Shown here: in pieces, positions 17,709-25,927 of the stretch
How positions within the stretch are numbered: position 1 is the stretch's first letter
How the letters are laid out: every line of letters begins with the position of its first letter
Assembly: GCA_025464005.1 (NCBI GenBank)
Contig: JAODBO010000144.1
Span: forward strand, 124,001 to 188,000
Direction: 5' to 3'
Length of the DNA stretch: 64,000 nucleotides
Source of the DNA: Acidimicrobiaceae bacterium
GTDB taxonomy: Bacteria; Actinomycetota; Acidimicrobiia; Acidimicrobiales; Bog-793
The notes under the pieces: model-generated
Seen by the model: the letters and a program-made list of their open reading frames with translations, nothing else
Told to the model about the DNA's origin: nothing
Database searches by the model: none
Translations under genes and position numbers: made by a program

Positions 17709-18464
17709 ATGGCGACCCTGATCAGAAGGCGCGGCGGTCCGCGTCCAGCTCCCGACGCGATGACGTTGAGCGAGCACCTCGGCGAGCTTCGCAAACGTCT
17801 CATCGTGAGCGTCATCGCGTTCGTCGTCGCGGCAATCATCGCCTATGTGTTCTACCCCCAGATCCTGCGGTTTTTCGAGAGACCGTACTGCGCGACGGTC
17901 CCGAAGGGCCACGCGTGCTCGCTGTATGTGACGGGGCCGCTCGAGGCGTTCGGCATCCGGCTCAACGTCACCGCCTATGGCGGCCTGGTGCTCGCGTCGC
18001 CTGTGATCCTCTACCAGCTCTGGAAGTTCGTCACGCCGGGCCTCAAGGCGAACGAGAAGAAGTACGCCATTCCCTTCGTCGTAGCGACCCTGACGCTGTT
18101 CTGCTTCGGCGCCTTCGTCGCGTGGCTCACTTTCCCTCACGCGCTTGGCTTCCTGCACGCCGTCGGCGGACCGGGCATCACGGACATCTTCTCGCCGTCG
18201 AAGTACCTGAGCCTGATCATGGCCCTCATGGCGATATTCGGTCTGACGTTCGAGTTCCCGGTCGTGCTCATATCGCTCGAGCTCGCGAACGTGCTGACTC
18301 CGGCCAAGCTGCGCAAATGGCGCCGGCCGGCGATCGTCGCCATCGTCGTCGTGTCGGCCGTCGTCACGCCGAGCTCCGACCCGTTCTCGATGCTCGCACT
18401 GGCGGTCCCGATGCTCGTCTTCTACGAGGCCTCCATCGTCATCGGCAAGATGTTCAAGAAGTGA
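17709..18464 (+). CDS. tatC: Sec-independent translocase TatC
   Basis: 251 aa, polytopic inner-membrane core of the Tat translocon that binds twin-arginine signal peptides. The N-terminal MTLSEHLGELRKRLIVS motif and six hydrophobic segments are clear; LTFEFPVVL and the KWRRPAIVAI loop match the family. It ends by overlapping the helicase gene (GTGA). Confidence 0.96.
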   Translation: MATLIRRRGGPRPAPDAMTLSEHLGELRKRLIVSVIAFVVAAIIAYVFYPQILRFFERPYCATVPKGHACSLYVTGPLEAFGIRLNVTAYGGLVLASPVILYQLWKFVTPGLKANEKKYAIPFVVATLTLFCFGAFVAWLTFPHALGFLHAVGGPGITDIFSPSKYLSLIMALMAIFGLTFEFPVVLISLELANVLTPAKLRKWRRPAIVAIVVVSAVVTPSSDPFSMLALAVPMLVFYEASIVIGKMFKK

Positions 18465-20614
18465 GTGGCCTGACCTGGGACGTCGCCGGTCCGCCCGCCG
18501 GCGTCGCGCCGCGCGCCGCCACCGGCGAGTTGCGGCGCCGGTTCCTCGCGAAGCGGCCGTATCCGCTGGACGATTTCCAGGTGCAAGCGCTCGACCTGCT
18601 CGACGCCGGACGCTCGGTGCTCGTCGCGGCGCCGACCGGATCGGGCAAGACGGTCGTCGCCGAGTACGCGATCGAGCAGGCTCTCGAGGCCGGCTGGCGG
18701 GCCTTCTACACGACGCCGCTCAAGGCGCTGTCGAACCAGAAGTACGCCGACCTCGCCCGCACCTACGGCGAGCACCGGGTCGGGATCCTTACCGGCGACA
18801 CGTCGGTGAACGGCGGGGCCGACGTCGTCGTGATGACGACGGAGGTGCTGCGCAACATGATCTACGCGGGTCCCGAGCACCTCGCGTCGTTGCGCTGCGT
18901 GGTGCTCGACGAGGTGCACTTCCTGGAGGACCGCTATCGCGGCGCCGTGTGGGAGGAGATCATCCTCTCCGCTCCGCCCTCGGTGGCGCTCGTGTGCCTC
19001 TCCGCCACCGTGTCGAACGCCGAGGAGCTGGCCGGATGGATCCACGGCGTCCGGGGAGCGACGGGCGCCATCATCGAGGAACGGCGACCGATCGAGCTCC
19101 GCAATCTCTACGTGGTGGGGGACCGTTCGTCCGAGGAGATCCACCTCCTGCCCACCTTCGTCGACGGGAGGCCCAACCGCGAGGCTGCGGCCCTCGACGA
19201 GCGCTCACATCGGGCCGCCCGAGACCGCGGGCCGGGAAGGCGGCAGCCGCCACGTACCGGCCGCCAGCGTCTCTACCGGCCGCGGCGCCAAGAGGTCATC
19301 GAGCGCCTCGACGACGCGGATCTCCTCCCGGCGATCTGCTTCGTCTTCTCGCGCCAGGGCTGCGACGACGCAGTGCGCCAGTGCGTCGAGGGCGGCGTAC
19401 GCCTGACGAGCTCGGAGGACCGCGCACGGATCCGCGAGGTCACCGACCGCCACCTCGACCAGCTGTCGGACTCGGACCTGTCCGTGCTCGGCTACCCGCG
19501 CTTTCTCGCCGGACTCGAGGCCGGCATCGCCGCCCACCATGCCGGGATGGTGCCCCCGTTCCGCGAGGCGGTCGAGGCGCTGTTCTCCGAGGCGCTCGTG
19601 CGGGTCGTGTTCGCGACCGAGACGCTCGCTCTCGGCATCAACATGCCGGCGCGCACCGTGGTGATCGAGAGCCTGTCGAAGTTCTCCGGGAACGGCCACG
19701 CGGACCTGACGCCGGGTGAGTACACCCAGCTGACCGGAAGGGCGGGCCGGCGGGGGATCGACGACGTGGGCTACGCGGCGGTGCTCTGGTCGCCGTTCCA
19801 CACCTTCGGCGAGGTCGCGTCCCTTGCCTCGGCGCGCAGTCGAGCGCTGCGCTCGTCCTTCCGGCCGACCTACAACATGGCCGTCAACCTCGTCAGGCGC
19901 TACGAGCGTGACGACGCGTACCGGCTCGTGCGATCGTCGTTCGCGCAGTACTTGTCCGACGCCCCGCTCACACGTCAGCTCGACGCGGTCGTCGGCCTGC
20001 TGGGAGATCGTGGCTATCTCGCCGGCTGGCGGGTCACCTCCTCCGGCATGCGGCTCGCGGGGATCTACCACGATTGCGACCTGCTCATCGCCGAAGCACT
20101 GAGCAACGGTCTCTTCGACGGGCTGGACGGCCCGAGCCTCGCCGCGCTCGTATCCGGGTTCACCTTCGAGGCGCGCCGAGCGGCTGCTCCGGGGGAGATG
20201 CCGACGGCCAAGCTCGCCGCCCGCTTCGGGGAGCTCGAAGCACTGGCGGCGGGGCTCAGGTCCGACGAACGAGCCGCCGGTCTGCCCCGGACGCGTCTCC
20301 TGGACGCGGGCTTCGGGCGCCTCGCCTTCGAGTGGGCCAAGGGCACGGACCTGCGCCGGCTGCTCGAGGCGCCGGCGCGTGAGCGCCGCCGACCAGGGGC
20401 GGGCGAGCCCGTGATGACCGGTGGCGACTTCGTGCGCAACGTGAAGCAGCTCGTGGACCTGCTCCGCCAGGTCGGCACCGTCGACGGCGACGGCACTGCT
20501 GGAGCGGTCGCCCGCAAGGTGGCCGAGTCGCTCGTGCGCGGCGTCGTCGCCGCCTCCTCGGGCGTCTCGAGCGCGCTCGTCGCCGAGGTCGGCGACGATC
20601 CGCGTCCCACCTAG
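18461..20614 (+). CDS. helY: HelY-type DEAD/DEAH-box RNA helicase (Ski2-like)
   Basis: 717 aa superfamily 2 helicase. Walker A APTGSGKT at 57-64, TTPLKALSNQK, DEVH box at 150-153, SATVSN, ALGINMPARTVV and motif VI QLTGRAGRRG are all present, in the Ski2/Mtr4 arrangement. The C-terminal helical region is shorter than in mycobacterial HelY (about 900 aa). The tatA-tatC-helY order is the one seen in mycobacteria. Between residues about 240 and 275 there is an Arg-rich, low-complexity insert. Probably acts in RNA processing or decay. Confidence 0.92.
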   Translation: MSGLTWDVAGPPAGVAPRAATGELRRRFLAKRPYPLDDFQVQALDLLDAGRSVLVAAPTGSGKTVVAEYAIEQALEAGWRAFYTTPLKALSNQKYADLARTYGEHRVGILTGDTSVNGGADVVVMTTEVLRNMIYAGPEHLASLRCVVLDEVHFLEDRYRGAVWEEIILSAPPSVALVCLSATVSNAEELAGWIHGVRGATGAIIEERRPIELRNLYVVGDRSSEEIHLLPTFVDGRPNREAAALDERSHRAARDRGPGRRQPPRTGRQRLYRPRRQEVIERLDDADLLPAICFVFSRQGCDDAVRQCVEGGVRLTSSEDRARIREVTDRHLDQLSDSDLSVLGYPRFLAGLEAGIAAHHAGMVPPFREAVEALFSEALVRVVFATETLALGINMPARTVVIESLSKFSGNGHADLTPGEYTQLTGRAGRRGIDDVGYAAVLWSPFHTFGEVASLASARSRALRSSFRPTYNMAVNLVRRYERDDAYRLVRSSFAQYLSDAPLTRQLDAVVGLLGDRGYLAGWRVTSSGMRLAGIYHDCDLLIAEALSNGLFDGLDGPSLAALVSGFTFEARRAAAPGEMPTAKLAARFGELEALAAGLRSDERAAGLPRTRLLDAGFGRLAFEWAKGTDLRRLLEAPARERRRPGAGEPVMTGGDFVRNVKQLVDLLRQVGTVDGDGTAGAVARKVAESLVRGVVAASSGVSSALVAEVGDDPRPT

Positions 20615-20624
20615 CGTGGTCCCG

Positions 20625-20630
20625 TAGTCT
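20625..20630 (+). promoter_or_regulatory. Putative -10 box of the ThyX-like gene
   Basis: TAGTCT, then 9 nt, then ATG at 20640; the intervening CTCCGGGGC is not a convincing ribosome site. Confidence 0.3.
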
Positions 20631-20639
20631 CTCCGGGGC

Positions 20640-22304
20640 ATGCTGCCCTACGCCTTGGAAACGTTCACCGACGACGAGCGCTCGCTCCTGCGGCACTACG
20701 TCACCAACCTCGACGGTCCAGTGTTCGCGCTCGTCAACCTGCCCGAAGTCGTGAAGGGTGCGTTGTTCGCCCGCTACTCGAGGTCCTCGAAGAGCCTGCG
20801 TCGGCTCTTCCTCGACGAGTTCGTCGAGGACCTCGACGTCAGCGGGGACGCGTCGGTCGACGCGACCATCGGCCTGCGGCGCGCCGAGGAGCTGTACGCC
20901 CGTGTCTTCGGCGACTACGGCGACGACTCCGTGGCTCAGCTCGGCGGGGTCCACCTCGCGTGCGAGCAGGCCTCGAACGTGCTCACCAAGGTGCTCGAGC
21001 GCGGTCGGCTGATGTCCTACCTCGAGCAGTCGACCCGCTACATCCCCTACGACAGCCGGCTGCAGACCGGCCACTACCGCTACTACCGGGACCCGGCGGT
21101 GCTCGACTCGGCGCTCGGGGCGCGCTATGTCGGAGACATGGACCGGATGTTCGACACGTACGCGGACCTGCTCCCGCGGCTGCGTGAGCACCTGATACGA
21201 GCCCTTCCGAAGCCCGCGGAGGTCTCGGACGTCGCCTATCGCCAGTCGGTGCGCGCCAAGGCGCTGGACGCGTTGCGAGGGCTGCTTCCTGCGGGGGCGC
21301 TGTCGAACGTCGGCATCTACGGCTCAGGCCAGTCCTTCGAGCTCCTACTCATGCGCATGCGCGCCCATGGCCTCCCGGAGGTCGGCCGTTACGCGGAGCT
21401 CATGCTGGAGGAGCTGCGCAAGGTCATCCCGTCCTTCCTCTCGCGCCTCGACCGGCCCGACCGGGGAGGTGAATGGGTCACCTACCTCGGCGCTCGTCAG
21501 GAGGCGATGGAGGAGCTGGTGGGTCGCCTCTGGCCCGAGGACGAGGCCGGCTCCGCCACCCTCACCGAGGGCCCTGCCTCGGTGGAGCTCGTCGACTTCG
21601 ATCCCCGTGGCGAGGAGAAGGTCCTCGTCGCCATGTGCTACCCGCACTCCGGGCTGCCCGAGGACGTTCTCGCCGAGCGCGTCGCGCGGCTCAGCGAGGA
21701 CGAGAGGACAGCACTGGTGAGCGCCTACGTGGGCGAGCGCCGCAACCGTCGACACCGACCCGGACGGGCGCTCGAACGCACGGGCTACCGTTTCGACGTG
21801 GTCTCGGACTACGGCGCCTTCCGGGACCTCCAGCGGCACCGGATGCTCACCGTCGACTGGCAGCCGCTCGGAACGGCCCTCGGATGGTCCATACCCGACG
21901 TCGTCGTCGAGGCCGGTCTCGAGCGGCCCTTCACCGAGTCCCTCGAGCGCTCGGGCGAGCTCCACGAGGCGCTGGAGGTTTCCTTCCCCGAGCAGTCGGT
22001 CTACGCCGTGGCCCTCGCGTTCAACATCCGCTATGTGATGCAGCTCTCGGCGCGAGAGGCGATGCACGTGCTCGAGCTGCGCAGCGGCCCGCAAGGCCAT
22101 CCGTCCTACCGCAGGATCGTGCAGGAGATGCACGACCAGATCGCGGAACGGGCGGGTCATCGGGCGCTTGCCGCGGCAATGTCCTTCGTCGACCACAGCG
22201 ACGCCGACTATGGGCGGCTCGAGGCCGAGGAGAAAAGCGAGGGTCGCAGGTCGACCGCCCTCTCGAAGCCCCTTGACGTGGCGGGGTTGCGTGCGCATGA
22301 ATAG
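20640..22304 (+). CDS. Tandem two-domain ThyX-like (Thy1) protein
   Basis: 554 aa, about twice a normal ThyX. Both halves resemble flavin-dependent thymidylate synthase, which makes dTMP from dUMP. The N-half has LERGRLMSYLEQSTRYIPY (about 119-137), where canonical ThyX has RHRx7S; the His is Gly (RGRx7S). It ends with LPAGALSNVGIYGSGQSFELL. The C-half keeps RHR at 399-401 but has TVDWQPLG in place of the Ser-x-Arg-Tyr part, then FNIRYVMQLSAREAMHVLELR. The motif is therefore split between the halves. Whether it makes dTMP or has another flavin-dependent role cannot be told. Confidence 0.75.
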   Translation: MLPYALETFTDDERSLLRHYVTNLDGPVFALVNLPEVVKGALFARYSRSSKSLRRLFLDEFVEDLDVSGDASVDATIGLRRAEELYARVFGDYGDDSVAQLGGVHLACEQASNVLTKVLERGRLMSYLEQSTRYIPYDSRLQTGHYRYYRDPAVLDSALGARYVGDMDRMFDTYADLLPRLREHLIRALPKPAEVSDVAYRQSVRAKALDALRGLLPAGALSNVGIYGSGQSFELLLMRMRAHGLPEVGRYAELMLEELRKVIPSFLSRLDRPDRGGEWVTYLGARQEAMEELVGRLWPEDEAGSATLTEGPASVELVDFDPRGEEKVLVAMCYPHSGLPEDVLAERVARLSEDERTALVSAYVGERRNRRHRPGRALERTGYRFDVVSDYGAFRDLQRHRMLTVDWQPLGTALGWSIPDVVVEAGLERPFTESLERSGELHEALEVSFPEQSVYAVALAFNIRYVMQLSAREAMHVLELRSGPQGHPSYRRIVQEMHDQIAERAGHRALAAAMSFVDHSDADYGRLEAEEKSEGRRSTALSKPLDVAGLRAHE

Positions 22305-22672
22305 GCGTACCCCATTTCCGGATCGCCCAACTTCGGAGCTTCCGTCAGTCGCTCCGGGTCGTCTCGGCGGGGCAGTTGCGTACGGAGCGGCCCAGGGAGC
22401 CGAGTAGAGAACGTCCAGCTGTTCGGGTGCGGTCGGACCGCGCCTCGCACGGCTGGACGGCGCCAAAGGCTCCCTGGCTCTCCGTAGGCACCCACGGGCG
22501 ACAGCTCGGACTTCTGGCTCGGGAATCATCTGGAGCCTGTAGCGGTTCAACCCGCGGGCGGTTGCCGTATAGTGACCGCGCCCACGCCGAGCCCTTCGGG
22601 CACCGGCGCCGGGGGACCTTCGCACGGCTCGACGAGACGCTACGACTGATCCACACGACGACGAGGAACTGC
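22305..22672. other. Intergenic region upstream of the DUF4193 gene
   Basis: 368 nt with no convincing gene. It holds the promoter-like pair at 22546-22573. No tRNA or riboswitch fold was recognised; a TTCAACC stretch near 22546 was checked as a T-loop but its flanks do not pair. Confidence 0.5.
22546..22573 (+). promoter_or_regulatory. Putative promoter of the DUF4193 gene
   Basis: TTCAAC (22546-22551), 16-nt spacer, TATAGT (22568-22573); about 100 nt upstream of the ATG at 22673. Confidence 0.4.
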
Positions 22673-23155
22673 ATGCCAAGCGAGATAGGTGAAGAGGTCG
22701 ATGCCGACGCCGTCGAGGATGACGACCTGGAAGAGCTGAGCGACGAGGCCGTCCTCGACGACGAGCTCGAAGAAAATCTGGATGATGATGACGACGACGT
22801 GGTCGACCCCATCGAGGACGAGCTCGTCCTCGAGGTGCCCGTCGGTGACGTCGCCGCCGTGGTGGCGGCTCCGGCAGCCGAGCCGGAAGAGGCCGCGTCC
22901 GAGGACGACGACGACGAAGAGGACGACGATGACGTCGAGGCAAGCCTCGACGTCATCTTGAAAGAGCGCCTCGTCGTCGCGGATGACGAGGACGAAGACG
23001 AGGAGGAGACCCCGGACGCCGAGGACAGGGCCGATGGGACCCTGCGCGTCCTCCCGAAGCAGCCGGGCGAGTTCGTCTGCCAGTCCTGTTTCCTCGTGAA
23101 GAGCGAGCTGCAGCTGGCCGACGGACAGCGGATGCTCTGCCGAGACTGCGTCTGA
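22673..23155 (+). CDS. DUF4193-family acidic protein with C-terminal zinc-ribbon-like motif
   Basis: 160 aa. Roughly the first 130 residues are extremely acidic (runs of Asp/Glu) with a short hydrophobic Val/Ala patch near 60-70. The C-terminus has FVCQSCFLVKSELQLADGQRMLCRDCV, a CxxC...CxxC pair typical of actinobacterial DUF4193 proteins. Start ATG follows GAGGA by 5 nt. Molecular function unknown; the paired cysteines suggest zinc binding. Confidence 0.8.
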   Translation: MPSEIGEEVDADAVEDDDLEELSDEAVLDDELEENLDDDDDDVVDPIEDELVLEVPVGDVAAVVAAPAAEPEEAASEDDDDEEDDDDVEASLDVILKERLVVADDEDEDEEETPDAEDRADGTLRVLPKQPGEFVCQSCFLVKSELQLADGQRMLCRDCV

Positions 23156-23167
23156 TCGGAGCTCGCC

Positions 23168-23689
23168 GTGGCCGAGGATCGTCCGCTGGTGGAGCAGGTG
23201 CTCGACACAGCCTTCTACGCGCCCATCGGGGCGATCGTGATCGCGTCGGAGCAGGTCCCTGCACTCGTCGAGAGGGGTCGAGCCCTCCTGGAGTCCAGGG
23301 TCGTCGTGGCACGCATGGTCGGCAGGATGGCTGTGGCGACGGCTCGCCGAAGGGTGAGCGACGTGGTCGCATCGAACCGTTCGAGTGACCACGAGCCCGA
23401 AACGCCCCGTGAAGGTCCCGAGCCCCGTGTGGCGCGCGCCGTCACGCTCGACGCGGAGCGGCGCGCCGAACGGGTGCCCGGCGCCGACCTCGGACCTCGG
23501 CCCGAGGTCGAGAGCCTCGCGATCCCCGGTTACGACTCGCTCGCGGCCTCTCAGGTCGTCCAGCGTCTGGCGGGGCTCACCGCGGGCGAGCTCGAGAGCG
23601 TGCGTCGCTACGAGCTGTCGACGAGAGGTCGTCGGACGATCCTCGGACGCGTCGCCCAGCTCCAGGGCGACGCAGATGCCGCCGGCTGA
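23168..23689 (+). CDS. Hypothetical actinobacterial protein with C-terminal helical motif
   Basis: 173 aa, GTG start 12 nt after the DUF4193 stop. The N-terminal helix (VLDTAFYAPIGAIVIASEQVPALVERG) is amphipathic; the C-terminal part IPGYDSLAASQVVQRLAGLTAGELESVRRYE resembles a short motif common to several actinobacterial proteins of unknown function. A basic, charged linker joins them. It overlaps the GNAT gene by 14 nt. I cannot assign a function. Confidence 0.7.
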   Translation: MAEDRPLVEQVLDTAFYAPIGAIVIASEQVPALVERGRALLESRVVVARMVGRMAVATARRRVSDVVASNRSSDHEPETPREGPEPRVARAVTLDAERRAERVPGADLGPRPEVESLAIPGYDSLAASQVVQRLAGLTAGELESVRRYELSTRGRRTILGRVAQLQGDADAAG

Positions 23690-24182
23690 CCGGGCGGACG
23701 GCAAACCGCTTCCTCATGAGGGAGCCCGGGCAGCGACCCGGGAGGACCTGGCGCGGCTGGGGGAGCTCTACGACGAGGCGCGCGTTGCGCTGTCCACTTC
23801 GCGAGGCGGCAGCCTCCTGCTCGCCGAGACCCTAGGCGCGGGCACCGACGAGCTGCTCTCTGAGCTCCTCGGTGACCCGGACGCGTGCGTGGAGGCCGGT
23901 TGGTACGAAGGGGCGCTCGTGGGGCTCGGCATCGCCCGCACAGTTGAGCGTTGTGTCGCTCCTTCGACGGCCGTGGTGTCGATGCTCTACGTCGAGCCGA
24001 TGGCCCGGGGCGTCGGCGTCGGCGAGTCGATCCTCGCCGCTCTCCTCGACTGGAGCCGGGCGCGGGGGTGCGCCGGCGTCGACGTTGCCGCCCTGCCGGG
24101 CGACAGGGGGACGAAGTCGCTACTCGAGCAGTCCGGATTCGCCGCCCGCAAGATCGTGATGCACCGACGGTTCGCCACTTGA
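23676..24182 (+). CDS. GNAT-family N-acetyltransferase
   Basis: 168 aa. The acetyl-CoA-binding motif A is visible as VSMLYVEPMARGVGVGESILAALLDWSRARG (R/Q-x-x-G-x-G/A type), followed by GTKSLLEQSGFAARKIVMHR. Substrate unknown. ATG at 23676 lies inside the end of the preceding gene. Convergent with the minus-strand gene at 24238. Confidence 0.85.
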   Translation: MPPADRADGKPLPHEGARAATREDLARLGELYDEARVALSTSRGGSLLLAETLGAGTDELLSELLGDPDACVEAGWYEGALVGLGIARTVERCVAPSTAVVSMLYVEPMARGVGVGESILAALLDWSRARGCAGVDVAALPGDRGTKSLLEQSGFAARKIVMHRRFAT

Positions 24183-24237
24183 GCATCGAACGACGTTCGG
24201 GTTCGCCCAAGCGAGAGTGTGAGCGAGAGGAGCTCCC

Positions 24238-25773
24238 TCAGGCTTCGGCAGGCGCAGGTGCCTCGTCGGACCCGTTGGCTGGATCCGCTGCGGGCGCGCT
24301 GTCAGAAACCTGCGCCGGAGCCCGATCCTCGGCCGCTTCGGGCGCGCTGGTGGAAACCTCCGCCGGAGCCTGCTCCTCGGTTGTCTCGCTCTTTGCAGGA
24401 GCGTCCCCATGGACAGGTGCCGGAGGGCGGCGTGGAGCAGCTGCCCGCGGCGGGGGAGGGGGAAGCGGCCGCGGGGGCGGCGGCATCGTCAGACCGAGCA
24501 AAGGCGCGAGAGCCGGCACCCGACCCGCGGCCATCTGAGCAGACTGTCGGAGTGCGCCGGAACTGTCCTCGGGGAGCCCTTCGGGCTTGACGGACCTCCG
24601 GATGGGCGAGGCAGCGGTCGCCTCGAGAAGTGCCAACCACCGCTCGGGCGGCGTGGCGGCCGTCATCGCGGACCCGGCGGCCTCAGCGAGGCGGACGACG
24701 AGAGCGGCAGGGAAGCGAGCCGTCGGCTCGGGCGGTCGTGCCGACAGGCGTAGGGCTTGTAGCACGCGGCCCTCGTCGAGCGCATGGGCGACATCTCCCT
24801 CCCACGCCGTGCGGAGCTTGGTCACCCGCTCGTCGAGGGCTTCCCGCAGGCGCTGGAGCACCTCTCGTCCGTGGTCGTCGCGGGGTGCTCCGCCGAGTAC
24901 AGCGGCGCGCAGGTCCCGGAGTGAGATCGTCTCGAGCTTGGCGACGGCGGCTTCGGCTCGGTCGAGCCAGAGGGCTTCACGTACGCCGGGAAGTAGCTGC
25001 TCTGCGAGTGTGAGGATCGCGTCACCCGGTGCGCTCGCTCGTCCTTCGGCGCGGGCCGTGACGCGCTCGTCCTCGAGCGCCCTCCGGACGGCCGGCAGCC
25101 CACCCGCGGTGAGCTGCTCGGCGATGGGACGCTGCTCGGCGGGGAGCGAGGCCAGGAGCGCGTCGCGGTGCTCGGTACCGGGAACGAGTCGCTGCGGGCG
25201 GGGTCGGGCGGGTCGCGCTCCAGTAGCCGTGCTCGCAGGAGCCCGCCGTTCCGCCGGGCGCCCCGAAGGGCGCTGAGTCGACTCGGCTCCGACCTCGGGC
25301 CGGCTGCTCGTGCCCTCGCGCTCGGCACCGGGTCGGCGCTCGGGTCGAGCCGGGTCCCGGCGAGTCCCATCACGGCGGGTCGCGTCCCGTCGGCTGCCGT
25401 CGCGGCGCGCCCCGTCGCGGCCGCCCGGGCCGGAGCGAGACGGTCCCTCCTGCCGGGGCCTGTCACCGCCGGAGCGCCCGGTGTGTGCTCCTCGCCCGAC
25501 GAGCGAGGTCGTCACGGTGCCACTCACCGGACGTGCCGCGATCTCGATCAGGTGTCCACGCTCCGACTTCGCCTTCGCCGGCAGCACGGACGTGATCGTG
25601 ATCCCGTCGAGCTCGAAGTCCGCTTCGACCCGAAGTACGTCGCCGACGTGCGAGCCGGATGGCAGGACCTTCTCCTCGACCACGCCGCGTGGCTCGCGCG
25701 CCCCGACGGCCCTCCAGGTCCAGGTCCCATCATCGCGGGAGGAGGTGAGCTCGACTTCCATGCGGCGCGCCAT
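24238..25773 (-). CDS. Hypothetical protein with beta-rich N-domain and Arg/Asp repeats
   Basis: About 511 aa. Residues 1-75 look like a small beta-barrel or OB-like domain (MEVELTSSRDDGTWTWRAVGA ... VGDVLRVEADFELDGITITSVLP). Residues about 100-190 are low complexity and basic with tandem RRDG(S/T) and RRD units. A helical central domain (about 200-410) follows, then a Pro-rich stretch and a tail with two copies of an APAxVSxSAP unit. ATGs at 25773 and 25761 are both possible. RNA or nucleic-acid binding is a guess from the basic repeats. Divergent from the ABC gene. Confidence 0.7.
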   Translation of the reverse strand: MARRMEVELTSSRDDGTWTWRAVGAREPRGVVEEKVLPSGSHVGDVLRVEADFELDGITITSVLPAKAKSERGHLIEIAARPVSGTVTTSLVGRGAHTGRSGGDRPRQEGPSRSGPGGRDGARRDGSRRDATRRDGTRRDPARPERRPGAEREGTSSRPEVGAESTQRPSGRPAERRAPASTATGARPARPRPQRLVPGTEHRDALLASLPAEQRPIAEQLTAGGLPAVRRALEDERVTARAEGRASAPGDAILTLAEQLLPGVREALWLDRAEAAVAKLETISLRDLRAAVLGGAPRDDHGREVLQRLREALDERVTKLRTAWEGDVAHALDEGRVLQALRLSARPPEPTARFPAALVVRLAEAAGSAMTAATPPERWLALLEATAASPIRRSVKPEGLPEDSSGALRQSAQMAAGRVPALAPLLGLTMPPPPRPLPPPPPRAAAPRRPPAPVHGDAPAKSETTEEQAPAEVSTSAPEAAEDRAPAQVSDSAPAADPANGSDEAPAPAEA

Positions 25774-25927
25774 AACGAGGGTCAAGCTACCGCCTCTGAG
25801 CAGGTCGCGCGGACGGCGGGTCGCGCTGGGCCGCCGACAGGCGGCGATATTCTCCACATGCCGCGCCAGGCGGCCCCGTCCGGCCTCCCGGCGCGCCTGC
25901 GCGTGCGTGGAGAGAGGCGAGGTCTGA

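Noticed and set aside
22540..22560. T-loop-like TTCAACCC near 22546
   Set aside because: Flanking bases do not form the five-pair T stem and no acceptor or anticodon arm was found; not a tRNA.
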